Shown: one piece after another, positions 1-11,653 of the stretch
Layout of the letters: the number at the start of each line of letters is the position of its first letter
Position numbering within the stretch: the first letter of the stretch is position 1
Origin: Diospyros lotus
Taxonomy: Eukaryota; Streptophyta; Magnoliopsida; Ericales; Ebenaceae
Length of the DNA stretch: 64,000 nucleotides
Direction: 5' to 3'
NCBI RefSeq assembly: GCF_014633365.1
Contig: NC_068344.1
Span: 13,593,669-13,657,668 of the forward strand
The notes under the pieces: generated by a model
Seen by the model: only the letters and a program-made list of their open reading frames with translations
What the model was told of the DNA's origin: nothing
The model's database searches: none
Position numbers and translations under genes: made by a program

Positions 1-1039
1 ATTTCTCTACGACTCTCCATTGCTTCCATTTCTTCTTTATTTATAGCCAATGCACCGAATTAATTTTCCTTGGCTACCACTCCCTCTCTCGACATTTCTT
101 CCAATCTCTCATCCCAATGCCCTTAATTGGTGCCAATTTGTCCCTTAATTACAACAAATTTTCCCCCCTCACACGTGCATACCTATCTCTCAGTGTCTGC
201 CATTCTTTTCATCACACGCATTTATATATATCCTTATATATATTACACTAATATACTTATGAGCAAATACACATTTAATCCCCATATTTCATCCTTATTT
301 CATTTGAAAATTTCTACAATTACAAATACACCCTCTATCATTCAAATTAATTTGCATTACGATATCGAAAATCCAAAATTAATAATTCCAAACTTACTTG
401 ATAAGGATAATTTCGTCCATGCGCCATCATCGAACCTTTTTTTCGTCCCGAAACCACTTCAGAGTTGATTCTTATGTGAAACTGAAGCCCCCTCAGGGTT
501 TCATTTATTTTTCAAAAGTCTCCTACGATGATTCAGTTTTTCAGCCTAAATTGAAGCTGTATTTTAGTTGTACCGAAAATCATCTCAATTCTAATTTCTT
601 TTAATATCATAAATCCTATCTCGGGATGCTTGTCGAGACCATATCTGATTTCTTAAACAATTACACTCCGGGGGATTCCCTACAGTTGATTCGGCACTTA
701 TAACTGTAAGAAATTACACTTAAGTCCTTAATCTTTTGATAATTTCACCTATGGCCTACGTTAAAATTACTTTTAATCCCTTTAGAAAATTTGAGATATT
801 ATACTAAAGGCCAATCTTGTTTTATGTGTTCATACCAACACATTGTCAACATATTCAAAAGCCTAATGAGTCATATGCAATAGGTACAGTTCCTGGCTTA
901 AACCAGGAGACCAAACGTATGGTTAAGTGGGACACTTCAGCAAGAAGTTGTGTCGTCGTAAGTTCTCACAGAAAAAGAACAAATAGACATAATGACGTTG
1001 ATATGACGAGGGGTCGTCATAAAGAAAAGAGTATCCTAA
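1..1039. other. AT-rich intergenic DNA, no gene seen
   Basis: No reading frame here has recognisable protein similarity. The short open frames are low-complexity translations of AT-rich sequence. No TSD-bounded element was found. It may be decayed repeat, but I cannot assign a family. Confidence 0.4.
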
Positions 1040-1760
1040 AATGACAATTGATTAAATTAGAAATGAGTTTCTAATTTAATAATTTTTTATTTGTTAGAGT
1101 GAGAAATTGAAAATAATATATATTTGGGTTAAATAAAGTATTTGGGACAAATATTAAATTAAATATTATATTTAGGCTAAATTAGAGTTGGAATAAATAT
1201 TAAATTAAATATTATATTTGGCTTTAAATTAGATTTGAGCCAAATATTTTATTTAAACTTATAATTGGATTTGGACTATTTAATTAAATTTGTAGTTGAA
1301 CTAGAATAAACCCATTTAATTAATTTTCTAGTTGGACTAAGATAAATGGGCCAACCCATATCCATTAGGGTTTAAGAAACCCTAGGAGGCTCCCTTATAA
1401 ATACCCCTTTAAGGGTTACTTAAAAAAACTAATGGTTGTGTGGTTTTTCAAGAGTTGAAAAACAATTATCGTTTACTCTCCCATGTTTCTATTCCACATC
1501 ATTTTGAAATGGGAGGTTATTTCCATCCATACACATGACGCAAAAAGGAGAAGGAGCTAGCACTCTCATTTTGCTATCCTCGCCAATGGACGTGTCACGT
1601 ATCACGAGTTAGAGGCCGGACGCTTAACGGCTTGAATCCGCTAATGACTCAAAAATCTAAAGGTTAGATTTATTTTATTTTGTATGTGAAAGTTATGATT
1701 TCGATGTTGATCCAATCGCTGAGATTGAGGCTAGGTTCAAAATTTTTGAACTACGCTACT
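1040..1760 (+). repeat. LTR-like fragment with TATA box
   Basis: This stretch looks like the U3/R/U5 part of an old LTR. Imperfect AT-rich repeats of about 80 bp lie at roughly 1127-1290, built on TTAAATTAAATATTATATTT. A TATA box (TATAAATA) follows at about 1396, then a leader-like segment. No coding region follows and I could not place TG/CA ends or a TSD, so family and boundaries are inference. Confidence 0.35.
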
Positions 1761-2241
1761 TACCCCATAGCAATCTTACTTTACTTTCAGACATCCACGA
1801 GAAACCTACTTCTCTCAATTAAGCCTCACATTTTTCCTTTTCCACACCCATTCCCTTTTACTTTTCAACCATCTTGCACTCTTGATTTTTCAACCCTATC
1901 ACCATGCACTTAACTCATTTGACTTTAATTTCAACCCTCACTTTATTCTTGTTTTAATAATCCTTTACATACAAATTAGTTTTTCTACTTATTTCCTTTC
2001 TTATTAACTTTTCAACAATTATATTTTTATTTCCTTGACTTGTCAACTATCAAATAAATTCAATCCCCTTTAACTATTCTATACACATAAATTCCCTTTT
2101 ATTCTAGGCTTCTCAACAACACATTAAATATGTTTAACATTTAACTCAAGCAATGCTAAATATATCACACAATAATAACGTTAAGAGAGCTTAGACCCGT
2201 TAGCGGGTTGTTACACATGCCATAATTCATGAGATAAATAT
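1761..2241. other. intergenic DNA, no gene seen
   Basis: This is a pyrimidine-rich to AT-rich tract without a credible coding frame. From about 2205 the sequence begins to resemble the old repeat that continues after the solo LTR at 3629 and has a relative near 58720. Confidence 0.4.
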
Positions 2242-2710
2242 AGTAGTGTTGTGCCAGGAAAAAATGGGGAGAAAAAAAGTGAGAATTTTTTAGAAAAATG
2301 AATGAAGGATGAAAAAACTGGTAGCAAAAGGATTGTCGCCAGTAGCCTGTCGCAAGGGCTATAGGCTAGCCGCGAGCAGCCTCGCGACTGCTTGCAAGTT
2401 AGCCACAAGGAGCAGCCTCACTACTATTTACAGTGAGGGTTAGCCTTGCAGCCACTTAAAGGCTGGCCATGAGGGGCAGCCTCACGGCTATTTGCAGGTT
2501 GGCCGCAAGGGTTTACCTCATGGTCGCTTGCCGCCAGCTGCCTCGCAATGGGTCTCAGCTACAAAGGTCACCCTCGCGGCAACATGCCACGAACAACCTC
2601 ACAACAAAGCAGCCTCACAACAAGGTGGCATAAGTCTCTTCTCGATGAAGCCTAAGCTCCACTCAGCAATCGCCACGTGTCAGCACCAGCTATCCTTCAG
2701 AATCGTGCCC

Positions 2711-2718
2711 TATAAATA
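2711..2718 (+). promoter_or_regulatory. TATA box of the solo LTR
   Basis: TATAAATA lies in the middle of the LTR after a GC-richer U3 and before the leader-like segment, the expected place for the LTR promoter. Confidence 0.5.
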
Positions 2719-2924
2719 TCCAGCTACAAGACAATGAATAGGACTTCCAATTTCAGAAAAATTTAGACACTTTGACTGCATCTTTACGATTTTTGTGAAT
2801 AGCCATTGGGATTGGATACTGACTTTGGCATCAGAGGGTCTTCAAGGGGAAGATTCCCGTGAGCCTTCTAACCCATTTCTAAGCATCAACAGGGCTAAAT
2901 CCTTGTGGCGAGATCTTGCGGTGA

Positions 2925-3520
2925 GACCAAATCCTTGTAGCAAGACCTAGAAGTGAAGGTAAATCGTTGTGGCAAAAACCTTGTGGCAAAAGAGTTAGTA
3001 GTGAAGCCTTGTGGAAAAAAAGCTAGTGGCGAAGTCTTGTGGCGAAAAAGCTAGCGGCGAAGGCTTGTGGTAAAAAAGCTAGTGGCGAAATCTTGTGGCG
3101 AAAAAGCTAACGGCGAAGGCTTGTGGAAAAAGAGCTAGTGGCGAAGCCTTATGGCAAAAAAGCCAGTGGCGAAGCCTTGTGGCGAAAAAGCTAGCGGTGA
3201 AAGCTTATGGCAAAAGAGCTAGTGGCGAAGCCTTATAGCGAAAAAGTTAGTGACGAAGGCTTGTGGTAAAAGAGCTAGTGGCGAAGCCTTATGGTGAAAT
3301 AGCTAGTGGCGAAAGCTTATGGTAAAAGAGCTAATGGCGAAGGCTTGTTCCAAAAGAGCTAGTGGCGAAGCCTTATGTCGAAAAAGCAAATGGCAAAGGC
3401 TTGTGAAAAAAGAGCTAGTGGCGAAGGCTTGTGCCAAAAGAGCTAGTGGCGAAGCCTTATGGTGAAAGAGCTTGTGGCGAAGACCTTGAGGTAAAAGAGC
3501 TTGTGGTGAAATCCTAGCGG
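2925..3520 (+). repeat. minisatellite inside the LTR
   Basis: About 15 or more imperfect tandem units of roughly 36-40 bp are built from the half-units AGCTAGTGGCGAAG and CCTTGTGGCGAAAA. Units alternate between two sub-variants (gcttgtgg and ccttatgg types), which suggests amplification of a dimer. There is no long open frame. Some plant gypsy elements carry tandem repeats in non-coding parts. Here they lie inside the LTR itself, between the promoter and the 3' end. Confidence 0.85.
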
Positions 3521-3628
3521 CGAACTCCCTTAAAGCAACTTCTCTTACGACAACTTAACTTCACCCGACACCAAGCTCGAGTGGGCTCCACTTCACAAAT
3601 TTTAATTATTGTATTTTTGGAAACAACA

Positions 3629-3848
3629 AGTAGACATATGGATAGATGTTAGTTAAGCATCTACTGAATGTGACATAAGTAACAGATTATATGGCTAAGA
3701 GGATTAATTATTTGTTACTAGTTTCGATTGTGTTACTAGTTCTTAAACCGAAAGCAATACAGTTGTCTTGTATGTTGGTCTCAAAGATTTGTCATTGCAC
3801 GGAATTGCCCGTATATCGCGATAGGAATGTTCACTATGTGGTCTCTAT
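3629..3848 (+). repeat. old dispersed repeat, left part
   Basis: This matches 58740-58868 recognisably, for example the shared stretches ATCTACT, TGTTACTAGTT versus TATTACTAGTC, and CAGTTGTCTTG versus TAGTTGTCTTT. The repeat is interrupted at 3848 by the CACTA element and appears to resume at 43290. It is probably a decayed LTR-type element, but no coding domain is seen. Confidence 0.6.
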
Positions 3849-3851
3849 ATA

Positions 3852-4330
3852 CACTATAAGAAAATAGTGTATTTGAGACGGATTTTGATCCGTTAGTAAA
3901 ATGCCCCTCGATAAATTAGAGACGGATTTTGAGACGGAATTTTTCCGTCTCTAATTGAGACGAATTTTAAGATGGATTTTTTCGTCTCTAATTAAGACGG
4001 AATTTGAGACGGATTTTGAGACAGAATTTTCCATCTCTAATTGAGACGAATTTTTGAGACGGATTTTGAGAGGAATTTTTTCGTCTCAAAATTCAGACGA
4101 ATTTAAAGACGGGTTTCAGACAAATATTAAGACAGATTTAGAGATGAAAATATCCGTCTCAATTTTGAGGCGGAGAAATTGAGACGAATTTAGAGACGAA
4201 AATATCCGTCTCTAAATCTATCTCAAATTTAAAAAAAAATAAAATAAAATTTATAACATTATGAGACGGATTTTAGAGACAAAAATCTATCTCTAAATCT
4301 GTCTCAAATTTAGATATAATTAAAAAAAAT
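3852..4330. repeat. CACTA left TIR and subterminal repeats
   Basis: CACTATAAGAAAATAG is followed by roughly 20 direct and inverted copies of the GAGACGGATTTT / TCCGTCTCTAA motif. In En/Spm such subterminal arrays bind the TNPA protein. The mirror-image array is at 43040-43286. Confidence 0.85.
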
Positions 4331-6050
4331 AAAATGTTTTTTTAGAAAAATTTAAAATTCAACCTGATAACAATTACAAATAACATATCATACATACAAA
4401 TAACATCTACAAATCCATAATCGTCTACAATTCCATATTACATATCCATACAAATAATGGATCATGCTAATGATTCGAAGGGTTCTGGGGCGACGAAGAT
4501 GAAGAACGGTGATGTAGTCTATCTTCAATAGCCGAGATTCACTCGTTGAAGGGTTTTATTGCTGCCTGAACAGCTTCTTGTATCTGATCTGATAGTGAGA
4601 CGGACGACGATGACTGTGGCGGTGGTTGTGGTGTCGATACATAGTAGGAACTGAGGATTATATGTGCCTCTGACCCCATTCCATAAACATGACCCTTTTT
4701 CTTACCGCCCTCAACCTCCAACCATAAGGATCTATTGTCAATAGCTGGGTGCAAGGGCTAGCCAGCATCACTATCTTCTGAATGGCTAACAACTGATGAC
4801 TGTGATGATGGTGTTGTCGCGTTTGAAAGTTAGCCTGCAAGCATCATGGATACATGTATGAAATACATTATACTATAAAAAGGCCAATTAAGCATAATAA
4901 AATAATATAAAGACACAAGTAATGTATACTTACATAAGTATCCTCGGACCTCCTATCAATGAATTCGGAATTGTCTTTCCTTTTATGTGTCGCGAGGAAC
5001 AACTCGGCTTATGTAGGTGGGCGACCAAATTGTCTTGACTACAAAGAAAAAAGAAAGTGTTAATGCAAAAATTATTATTTCTTAAAAATTCATAAAGTAA
5101 TATATAATATTAAACATTAAATATTACCAATCTCTTTTTATGCTCAGACATGGGTACGGAACCACATGTATGCATATTACCTCCTACGTTTGAAGCCCTA
5201 TTTTTCTTTCCTTTTTCAGACTTATCCTTGAATTCTGCAGAATTCCAATACTCCTTTAGGGGTTCAAATACAGAAAGCGACATCCACGAGGATTTTTTAT
5301 TCAAATCCTTCTAACACGAAATAAAATATCAGTCATACAATTGGAAGCCGTCTTTTCAAAATTAGCCCTGATTTGATGTTCCAAAGCACTATCCCAGGAC
5401 CAATTTTTCTATAATGTTAAGACAAAATAAAAGTTTAAAAATATCAATTATATATCAAAATGCAAGAGTTTTTCATAGCAAGCATCTATAACTCATATAA
5501 TACACATGGTAAAAAATATTCTTGTCTGCACTTGTGGGACATTTATTTCTAAGAATTTTTATTCTCGAGACTTTAGGTTAAATACATATACTAAGAAAAA
5601 CCTTTTCTAAGCAATAATAGTAGAGTTAGACATGCATAAATGGATACTATAATTAAAAAAATACAAGGATACAGATAATAAAAAAATGTTTAAATAAAAA
5701 ACATGAGTATTGTTTTATTGTGAATATGGATCAGTTTTTACCAAACTGTCTCCATACCATTCACTTGATTATAAGCCATAGGTAATTTAAATTTAGACAT
5801 TACTAAAGCAAACCATCAACCATAGATATACTAAAGAAACACATTACCTTGAACTCGCCATACCACATCTCCCTGACAGCAGGATCTGTCTTCTTCCAAC
5901 TCGGGTATGGCCCCTCAAACTTACTTTGGATAATTCGAGAAATATCTTGTTTTCACAAATTATTATCAAACCTGTTAAAACACATTTATTTGTAAAGTAA
6001 TGTGTTAAAATGAAAATTTCTTTGTTGAAGTTAAAATTGATTAGTAAGAT

Positions 6051-8347
6051 TGTAACGACCGTTATTCGATCTGATTATATTAATATGGGAAAGGAATATT
6101 TAACTAAGGGGATCATGACTTTGAGACATTATATGTGTATTTTTAGGTAATGTGACCAAAGTAGAGGGGATGTGAAAAATCAACGGTTTGAGTTTAATGG
6201 AAGTGGGACCCACGACTTTGCAAAGAATGTAAATAAACATCTTATGAATATTTTGAAGTTTGATTTATGTTTTAACTTTTATTTGAAAGTAAATAATTTC
6301 CATTTATGTTATTTTGCAATAAGGGCATTATGGTAATTGTGGGAGTGTATGGATATATATATATATATGTTAGAAGAAGAAATTAGAAGGCAAAAAAATG
6401 GGAGAGAAGAGAGGAAGCGATCGAGAGAGCAAGGAAGGGAGGCTAGGGCTTAATTTCCTCTCTATTTTTCTTTGCTTTTGATGCTTCAAGGAAGGTTTGA
6501 GCAAGTTAGGAGTAGCTTCATCTTCTTCTCCTCCTTTTTTTGTCTTAGTTTCTTAGCTATGGAGGTGTGGAGGTTGTGGTGGTTCCTCCAAGCAAGGTTC
6601 TCAAGAGGTTTGGTAAAGGCAAGTTCTCCTCTACTCCTCTTCAAAATCTTTAAATCATGATGTTTTGAGGATTATTTGTGAAAGAAGAGAACCCTTATGA
6701 TTTTTATGCTTTTGGTTGAGATCTATGTAAAGATCTTTGTAAATCTCTCTAAATTATTGAATGTGATGGTTGGAATTATTTTGTGACTTCAATAGGGTTT
6801 GTTCCACCCTATATTTGTTTTGGAATGGTGTATTTTTGAGTTTAGATTTGTGTGTTGGGAGAGTTGGAGGGGTTTGGGGGTGTGTTGTTCGTCATTTTTG
6901 GGTTCTGGGAGTTCAAGAGTCAACTGGTGGGATCTGGGAGTCGACTCCCCAAGGTTTTCTCTCGGTTAGGTCACCTGAGGTGATGTTAGAGTCGACTGTG
7001 CATCGAAAGTCGACTGCCTGGTGTCGAAAGTCGACTCCCGCGGTAGACTACACTGCTCACCCTATACTATTTTGGTCATAACTTTTTGTATAGATATCCG
7101 ATTAACAAATCGTTTGAAGAGTTGTAAACTAGACTCGATAGGATTCGATTTGATATGTTATGGATATTATTTGGACAATATTTTAAGGGTCTCCCTAGGG
7201 TTTAAAGTCATACCTATCAGGATTGGGAGCCAATCCACGTTCTGTGGCATTACATGGTTCGAGTTTTGGGGTCTTGTGAATAGCTATTATGAGAGATGGT
7301 TGAGATGCATATTTGGAGTTTGTTTCATGCACTAATGGCCTTGAGTGACAATGAGCATTCCTTGACATTTCCTTGCTTAAGGTTTGGGTTAAGTGGAAAT
7401 TATTATGGGATTCATGACTGATGTGCATACTTTGGGGCATGGTTCAGTACATTTTCATGTATATGTTAAGTGAATAAGGGAGCCAAGGCATTGGGTGGAG
7501 AAAATTGGCCTTAAGGGTGTATGCTATGGGTAGGCGTGACACTAGGAGTTGAGCTATTTGGCCCCAATGACCTCGTGGCTTATGATGAGAATTTAACCTT
7601 GGGTGGAGCTGGTTGGCCTCAGGTGTTAACCTAGAGTTGAGCTATCTGGCCCCAAATGTCAGTCGATAAGTGCATAAACCTTAGGTGGAGCTGACCGACC
7701 TCAGGCATTGCCTTGTGAGTGGAGCTGTCTGGCCCCGAGCATCTAATATTATTGGATATATAAAGAGTCAGGGTAAGGATGTGTGCATGCATCATCTCTT
7801 ATTATTGAGTTTGTGTGCTTGGTATGGTTGGGCTAGTGTTTCACCTTTTGGTAGGTGTACCTTTTCATGGGCATTACGACCTACTTCTATCGGGTTATAT
7901 TTCTTTTGTGGCTTATTCTTATTGATCATGATTTCAATATCTCGTTGTTATACTTGCTGGGCCTTGTGACTCATTCTCTTCTTTCACCCCATTCCAGGTA
8001 AAGGTAAAGCTACAACCGAGGGCGTGTCTAGCAGGGGTTGATCTTCAGTCCTTGTTGTGTATAGAGCTCACCTAAAGAAAAGTTCTTGGAGTTTGTTATT
8101 TATATTTTGAGAGTTAGGTAAACCTTTGTACATTGAGAGCTTATGTATGTTTTGTAGGTCAGACATGATGTGTTGTATTCAAGGAAAGCTTATTTATTAT
8201 GTAACTTTTGTTTGGATGGATGTACATGTCTGATTATGTAAGTGAAAATGGATGGTTTTGTTTCTAGTTGCTTTTAAATCATTACCGTTGATGACTCTCT
8301 CATGAATCCTCTATGCTAGTGAGGGCTCCGGGAGGTGGGCCGTCACA
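6051..8347 (+). mobile_element. solo LTR (2.3 kb), TSD AAGAT
   Basis: It starts TGTAACGACC and ends GGCCGTCACA, with AAGAT at 6046-6050 and 8348-8352. The ends form an imperfect inverted pair of TG...CA type. No PBS, gag or pol is present. It contains five GTCGAC or near-GTCGAC motifs at about 6910-7045 and three imperfect units of about 95 bp (7490-7750) with GGTGGAGCTG and CTGGCCCC. TGTAACG-type termini are common among gypsy LTRs. The family is otherwise unassigned. Confidence 0.8.
6905..7045. repeat. GTCGAC palindrome cluster in solo LTR
   Basis: Four copies of AGTCGACT or GAGTCGACTCC-like palindromes and one AGTCAACT variant lie within about 140 bp. Confidence 0.6.
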
Positions 8348-8854
8348 AAGATAAGGGATACTTACGAAAAACCCAATGGACATATCATCGGACGATTATC
8401 AGGGGTGGCAGTGGGTATGGATGAACCCCCGACTTCAATAGGCGTGGAAGAAGGCCCATCATAGTTAGGGTGGGTGTCTGTGGGCTAGGGGAATCAAATC
8501 TCATATCAGTGGACGGAGATGAATGCCCCCATGCAAAAACATATAATTGTGAAGGATTTAACATGCAAAGTAATGAATAAGTTAAAGATAGGGTGTACCA
8601 ATGTGGTCCTCCCCATCAGTGTCTCTGAACTGACGATAACGCATAGACTGACCATATGATGATCTGTGTGCCATATTCTGCCATACAAGACAAAGAACAA
8701 TTAATAAGCATGTGATGAAAACTTTTAAATACTTTCAAAATAAAATATTATTTATCATGTTCAAAAATGGTTTATATTATATTTATGATCTCGTGTTTAA
8801 AATTATGTTTTTGAACTAATAGAAATATTACAATTCAACATCTTATAACAAAAA

Positions 8855-10466
8855 TGTTGTATCATATTTTTTGGTATATGAGAAATGTGTTTGATGAAAA
8901 ACCATATGAAAATCTCATATTTTGAAATAAGTTTTGCATATTTCGAAACATATATGATTAGTGTTTTGGCGCTAAAGGTCAAATGTTTTTAAAATCCATT
9001 TTTTATCTCATCATGTTTTGAAACTATGTTTCTATATTTCGAAACATAGTTCTGTAATGTTAATTCGAAATACTCTTCAATATGATGTATTTTGAAATAT
9101 AGTTTCCATGTTTCGAAACATCAGTCTGCCATATTTATAAACTTGATTCAAGATGTATATTAAAAAGGGTTCAAGTTTTGCTTAATCTATATGATGTATT
9201 TCAAAATCTATTTGAAATCTAAGCCTATGTTTAGAAAGTTGTTTAGTATATTTCAAAACCTTTTGCCTACAGTGTATCCTTATTAAACACGTTTTGAAAC
9301 ATGTTTGTGAAGCATGTTTCGAAACCTACTTTTCATATTTCGAAACATCTATCTCTGTCAGAAGAATTTCAAAAATCTGTCATGTCTTTACACTTTATCT
9401 GAAAAGCTATTTTAATAATCTATTTTTGAAATTATACCCATACTCTGATGTTCAAAATACAGATATGTTTTAAGTGGAGAATAAAACCTAATCATTTTGT
9501 TTTTTAAAGAGAAGTCTTCCGCTCATTTTGTCTCTTGGTGCATATCTAGCTGTAAAGGCTATATGTTTCGAAACATGTTATGTGTGTTTCGAAACATGTT
9601 ATGTGTGTTTCGAAATCTCTGTGTAAAAATGAGTTGTTTTGAAACTTGATAAGTATATTTTGAAACCTACTCTCTTATCTTGTCTCTAACGATTATAATT
9701 AGCCAAAAGTTTATCCATTTAATACATATATAACAGTTCTTTGAAGACAAGAAGATCTCTCTCTCAAGCATACACAATCCTTACACAACTACAAGAGATT
9801 TTTGCCACAAGCACAAGTGAACAAAGCCCTTCTAGTGAACTCTCAAAGAAGTTCCTTTCAATCATTCCTTGATGTGCATTGTGGTACTAACAGGAGAAGC
9901 AAGTCAAATCCAAAGCTCTCATTCCTTCAAGCTCTCCTCATTCCATACCAATAGGTTTGTTATAACTATTTGGTAAGGTGTTTTAAATTGTATTCAAATT
10001 GTTGGATTGTATAAGATAAGTGTTATTTATCTTGTTGTAAGGTTTGAGTTGAACCCATAAAAACTCCGTGTGTAAGGTTTTAGGGTGAACCGTGGTAAAA
10101 CCACCCTTAGTGTCATTGATCGCTAGTAAAAGTGATTGTGGTTTGCAAATCCTTCAAGTGGGTAAGCTTGAAGGTAGTGGAGTAGGCAAGTGCTGAACCA
10201 CTATAAATCTTGTGTGTACTTGATTTCTCGTTCCTACTTGTTGTTATTCTTGTTTATGTTCTTAAAAGAATCATTTTTGAAAATCTAAAGGAGTTTTGTT
10301 ATTTGCAAATCAGAGAGTAATATTTCGAAACATACCTGCCAGTAAGGTTGATTTCGAAACATACCTTAGTAGGTTTCGAAACATCACTGCCGGTAAGTTT
10401 GATTTCAAAACATACTCATCTATATTTTGAAACATACTTAACAGAAAGGTTAGTTTTGAAACGTAC
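8855..10466 (+). repeat. Sirevirus 5' LTR, first segment
   Basis: This segment is homologous to 32539-34095 of the 3' LTR and is interrupted at 10466 by the Athila insertion. It contains more than a dozen TTTCGAAAC or decayed TTTTGAAAC motifs. At several positions this copy reads TTTTGAAA where the 3' LTR reads TTTCGAAA. I estimated about 16 differences in the first 300 bp, roughly 5%. Confidence 0.85.
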
Positions 10467-11629
10467 TGATAGCATGCATATTTATACTATATTTTGGCAT
10501 TTCACCTCAGTCTTATTAGGCCATTTGAAGTAATTTTTGCTGATATTTCATTGTTTCTATTTTATTATGCTTCAAATCATCCTTACACTATTTTCTATCT
10601 TACTTCTATGGATCCAGGCTTTAGGGAATGTTGGATGGACTAGAGAAGTGGCTCAACTAAAGGAGCTTAGGCTCACTTTCAAGGAGCAGACTTGGGCTGC
10701 TCAATTTTGCTGTTTTTGGGCTCACTTATTTTCTGTTGGGCTAGGCCCAACCCTAGCCTTCCTAGCTCTTCATTTCTTAGCCATGTATTTGAGGCCTCTT
10801 AGCACTCATATTCATGAGGAGGGAAGAAAAAAGAGAGAGGATTCTGGCCGTTTTTGATTGTTAGCATTTTCTGTTTCCTTCATCTTTTGTTCCACTTTGT
10901 TTTCCTTGCTGTAATGATAGGCTAGAGCATTTATAACCGGTTGTGTATTTTGAATCCATGTGGAATCTGAGTCCCGAATGAGCTACAAAAACCTGGTTTG
11001 TTTGTTTTAATCTTGTTCATTTCCATTTGGTTTAGTTTGAGCAAATTTGTGAATGCTTGGAGTTCATGGCAGGTTTGTATGAATTTGCATGGTTTCATTT
11101 TCTGTTAAATGCTTAAGAGAACAGAATGTTATAGCCGGTTGGTATAACATCTCGGAAATGAATATTATGTGCTTGAACGGTTGTTCTTGCATAGGTCCGG
11201 ATAGGTTGAATAGAGAGTGGATGGTTGCATTTTGTTTATAAGAGGTTTCTATATTCATTTTGTTATTCCAATCATTCTAATCCTTGGACGGTTGTTGGGG
11301 ATGCTTTAAGTTTGATATCCAGAGATTAAAACACCTAACAAGCTAAGATTTATAGAGTGGACGAGGAAGATTTCATAGAGGGGACAAATACACAGCCGGT
11401 TGCATTTCTTGTACTGATTTTTCATCCATCCTTGTTTTTCTGTTTTGTTAATTAGTTTTCTGTCAAACCCCCCCCCCCCCCCAAACAAACTGTTGGTTAT
11501 ATTGGTTCTTCTTGTTCATAGAGGAAAGTGAGGCTCCTTGTGAGAGATGACCTAGGGTGCACTTTGCTGCAAACTAGAGAAGAGACATATAGATCTCTAA
11601 TTCTGGAGTGGTTCGACAATCGCTCGCCA
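10467..11629 (+). repeat. Athila 5' LTR
   Basis: This LTR is 1163 bp. It contains five scattered copies of the (C)CGGTTG motif (near 10938, 11134, 11177, 11289 and 11394) and a run of 15 C at about 11468-11482. A 106-codon open frame (10537-10857) is duplicated in the other LTR. It has no recognisable domain and is probably chance. Confidence 0.95.
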
Positions 11630-11635
11630 GAATTT

Positions 11636-11653
11636 TGGCGCCATTGCCGGGGA
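11636..11653 (+). other. Athila primer binding site
   Basis: TGGCGCCATTGCCGGGGA starts six bases after the 5' LTR. It matches the tRNA-Asp-type PBS used by the Athila and Tat lineages. First-strand cDNA synthesis would start here. Confidence 0.85.

Larger units (their letters stand above)
2247..3628 (+). mobile_element. solo LTR (1.38 kb), TSD AGTAG
   Basis: The element begins TGTTGT and ends ACAACA, a perfect 6-bp inverted end pair, and is flanked by AGTAG at 2242-2246 and 3629-3633. It holds an LTR promoter (TATA at 2711), a leader, and then a large minisatellite. There is no PBS, coding domain or second LTR, so it is best read as a solo LTR. The sequence around 2800-2850 resembles the R/U5 part of Tat-lineage gypsy LTRs, but that lineage call is inference. 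A related empty site near 58720-58760 supports the insertion. Confidence 0.8.
4482..8690 (-). pseudogene. TNPA-like gene of the CACTA element (Transposase_24), broken
   Basis: Minus-strand exon-like pieces read as the plant Ptta/En/Spm accessory transposase family (PF03004). In transcript order: an N-terminal piece near 8675-8590 starting MAHRSSYGQS; a piece at about 5965-5845 with FEGPYPSWKKTDPAVREMWY; one at about 5300-5110 ending in HTCGSVPMSEHKKRL; one at about 5040-4920 with ELFLATHKRKDNSEFID; and a C-terminal piece at about 4850-4540 with KKKGHVYGMGSEAH. This order and these motifs match the family. In En/Spm the protein binds subterminal repeats and aids excision. The gene is split by a 2.3-kb solo LTR (6051-8347), and frames do not join cleanly, so it is a relic. 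Exon ends are approximate. Confidence 0.7.

Noticed and set aside
2925..3520. Regular repeats resembling a CRISPR array
   Set aside because: The repeats are contiguous and imperfect, without unique spacers, and the genome is a plant.
10537..10857. 106-codon ORF present identically at 10537-10857 and 19930-20250
   Set aside because: It lies in both Athila LTRs, has no domain, and is identical because the LTRs are nearly identical. Conservation here says nothing about coding.
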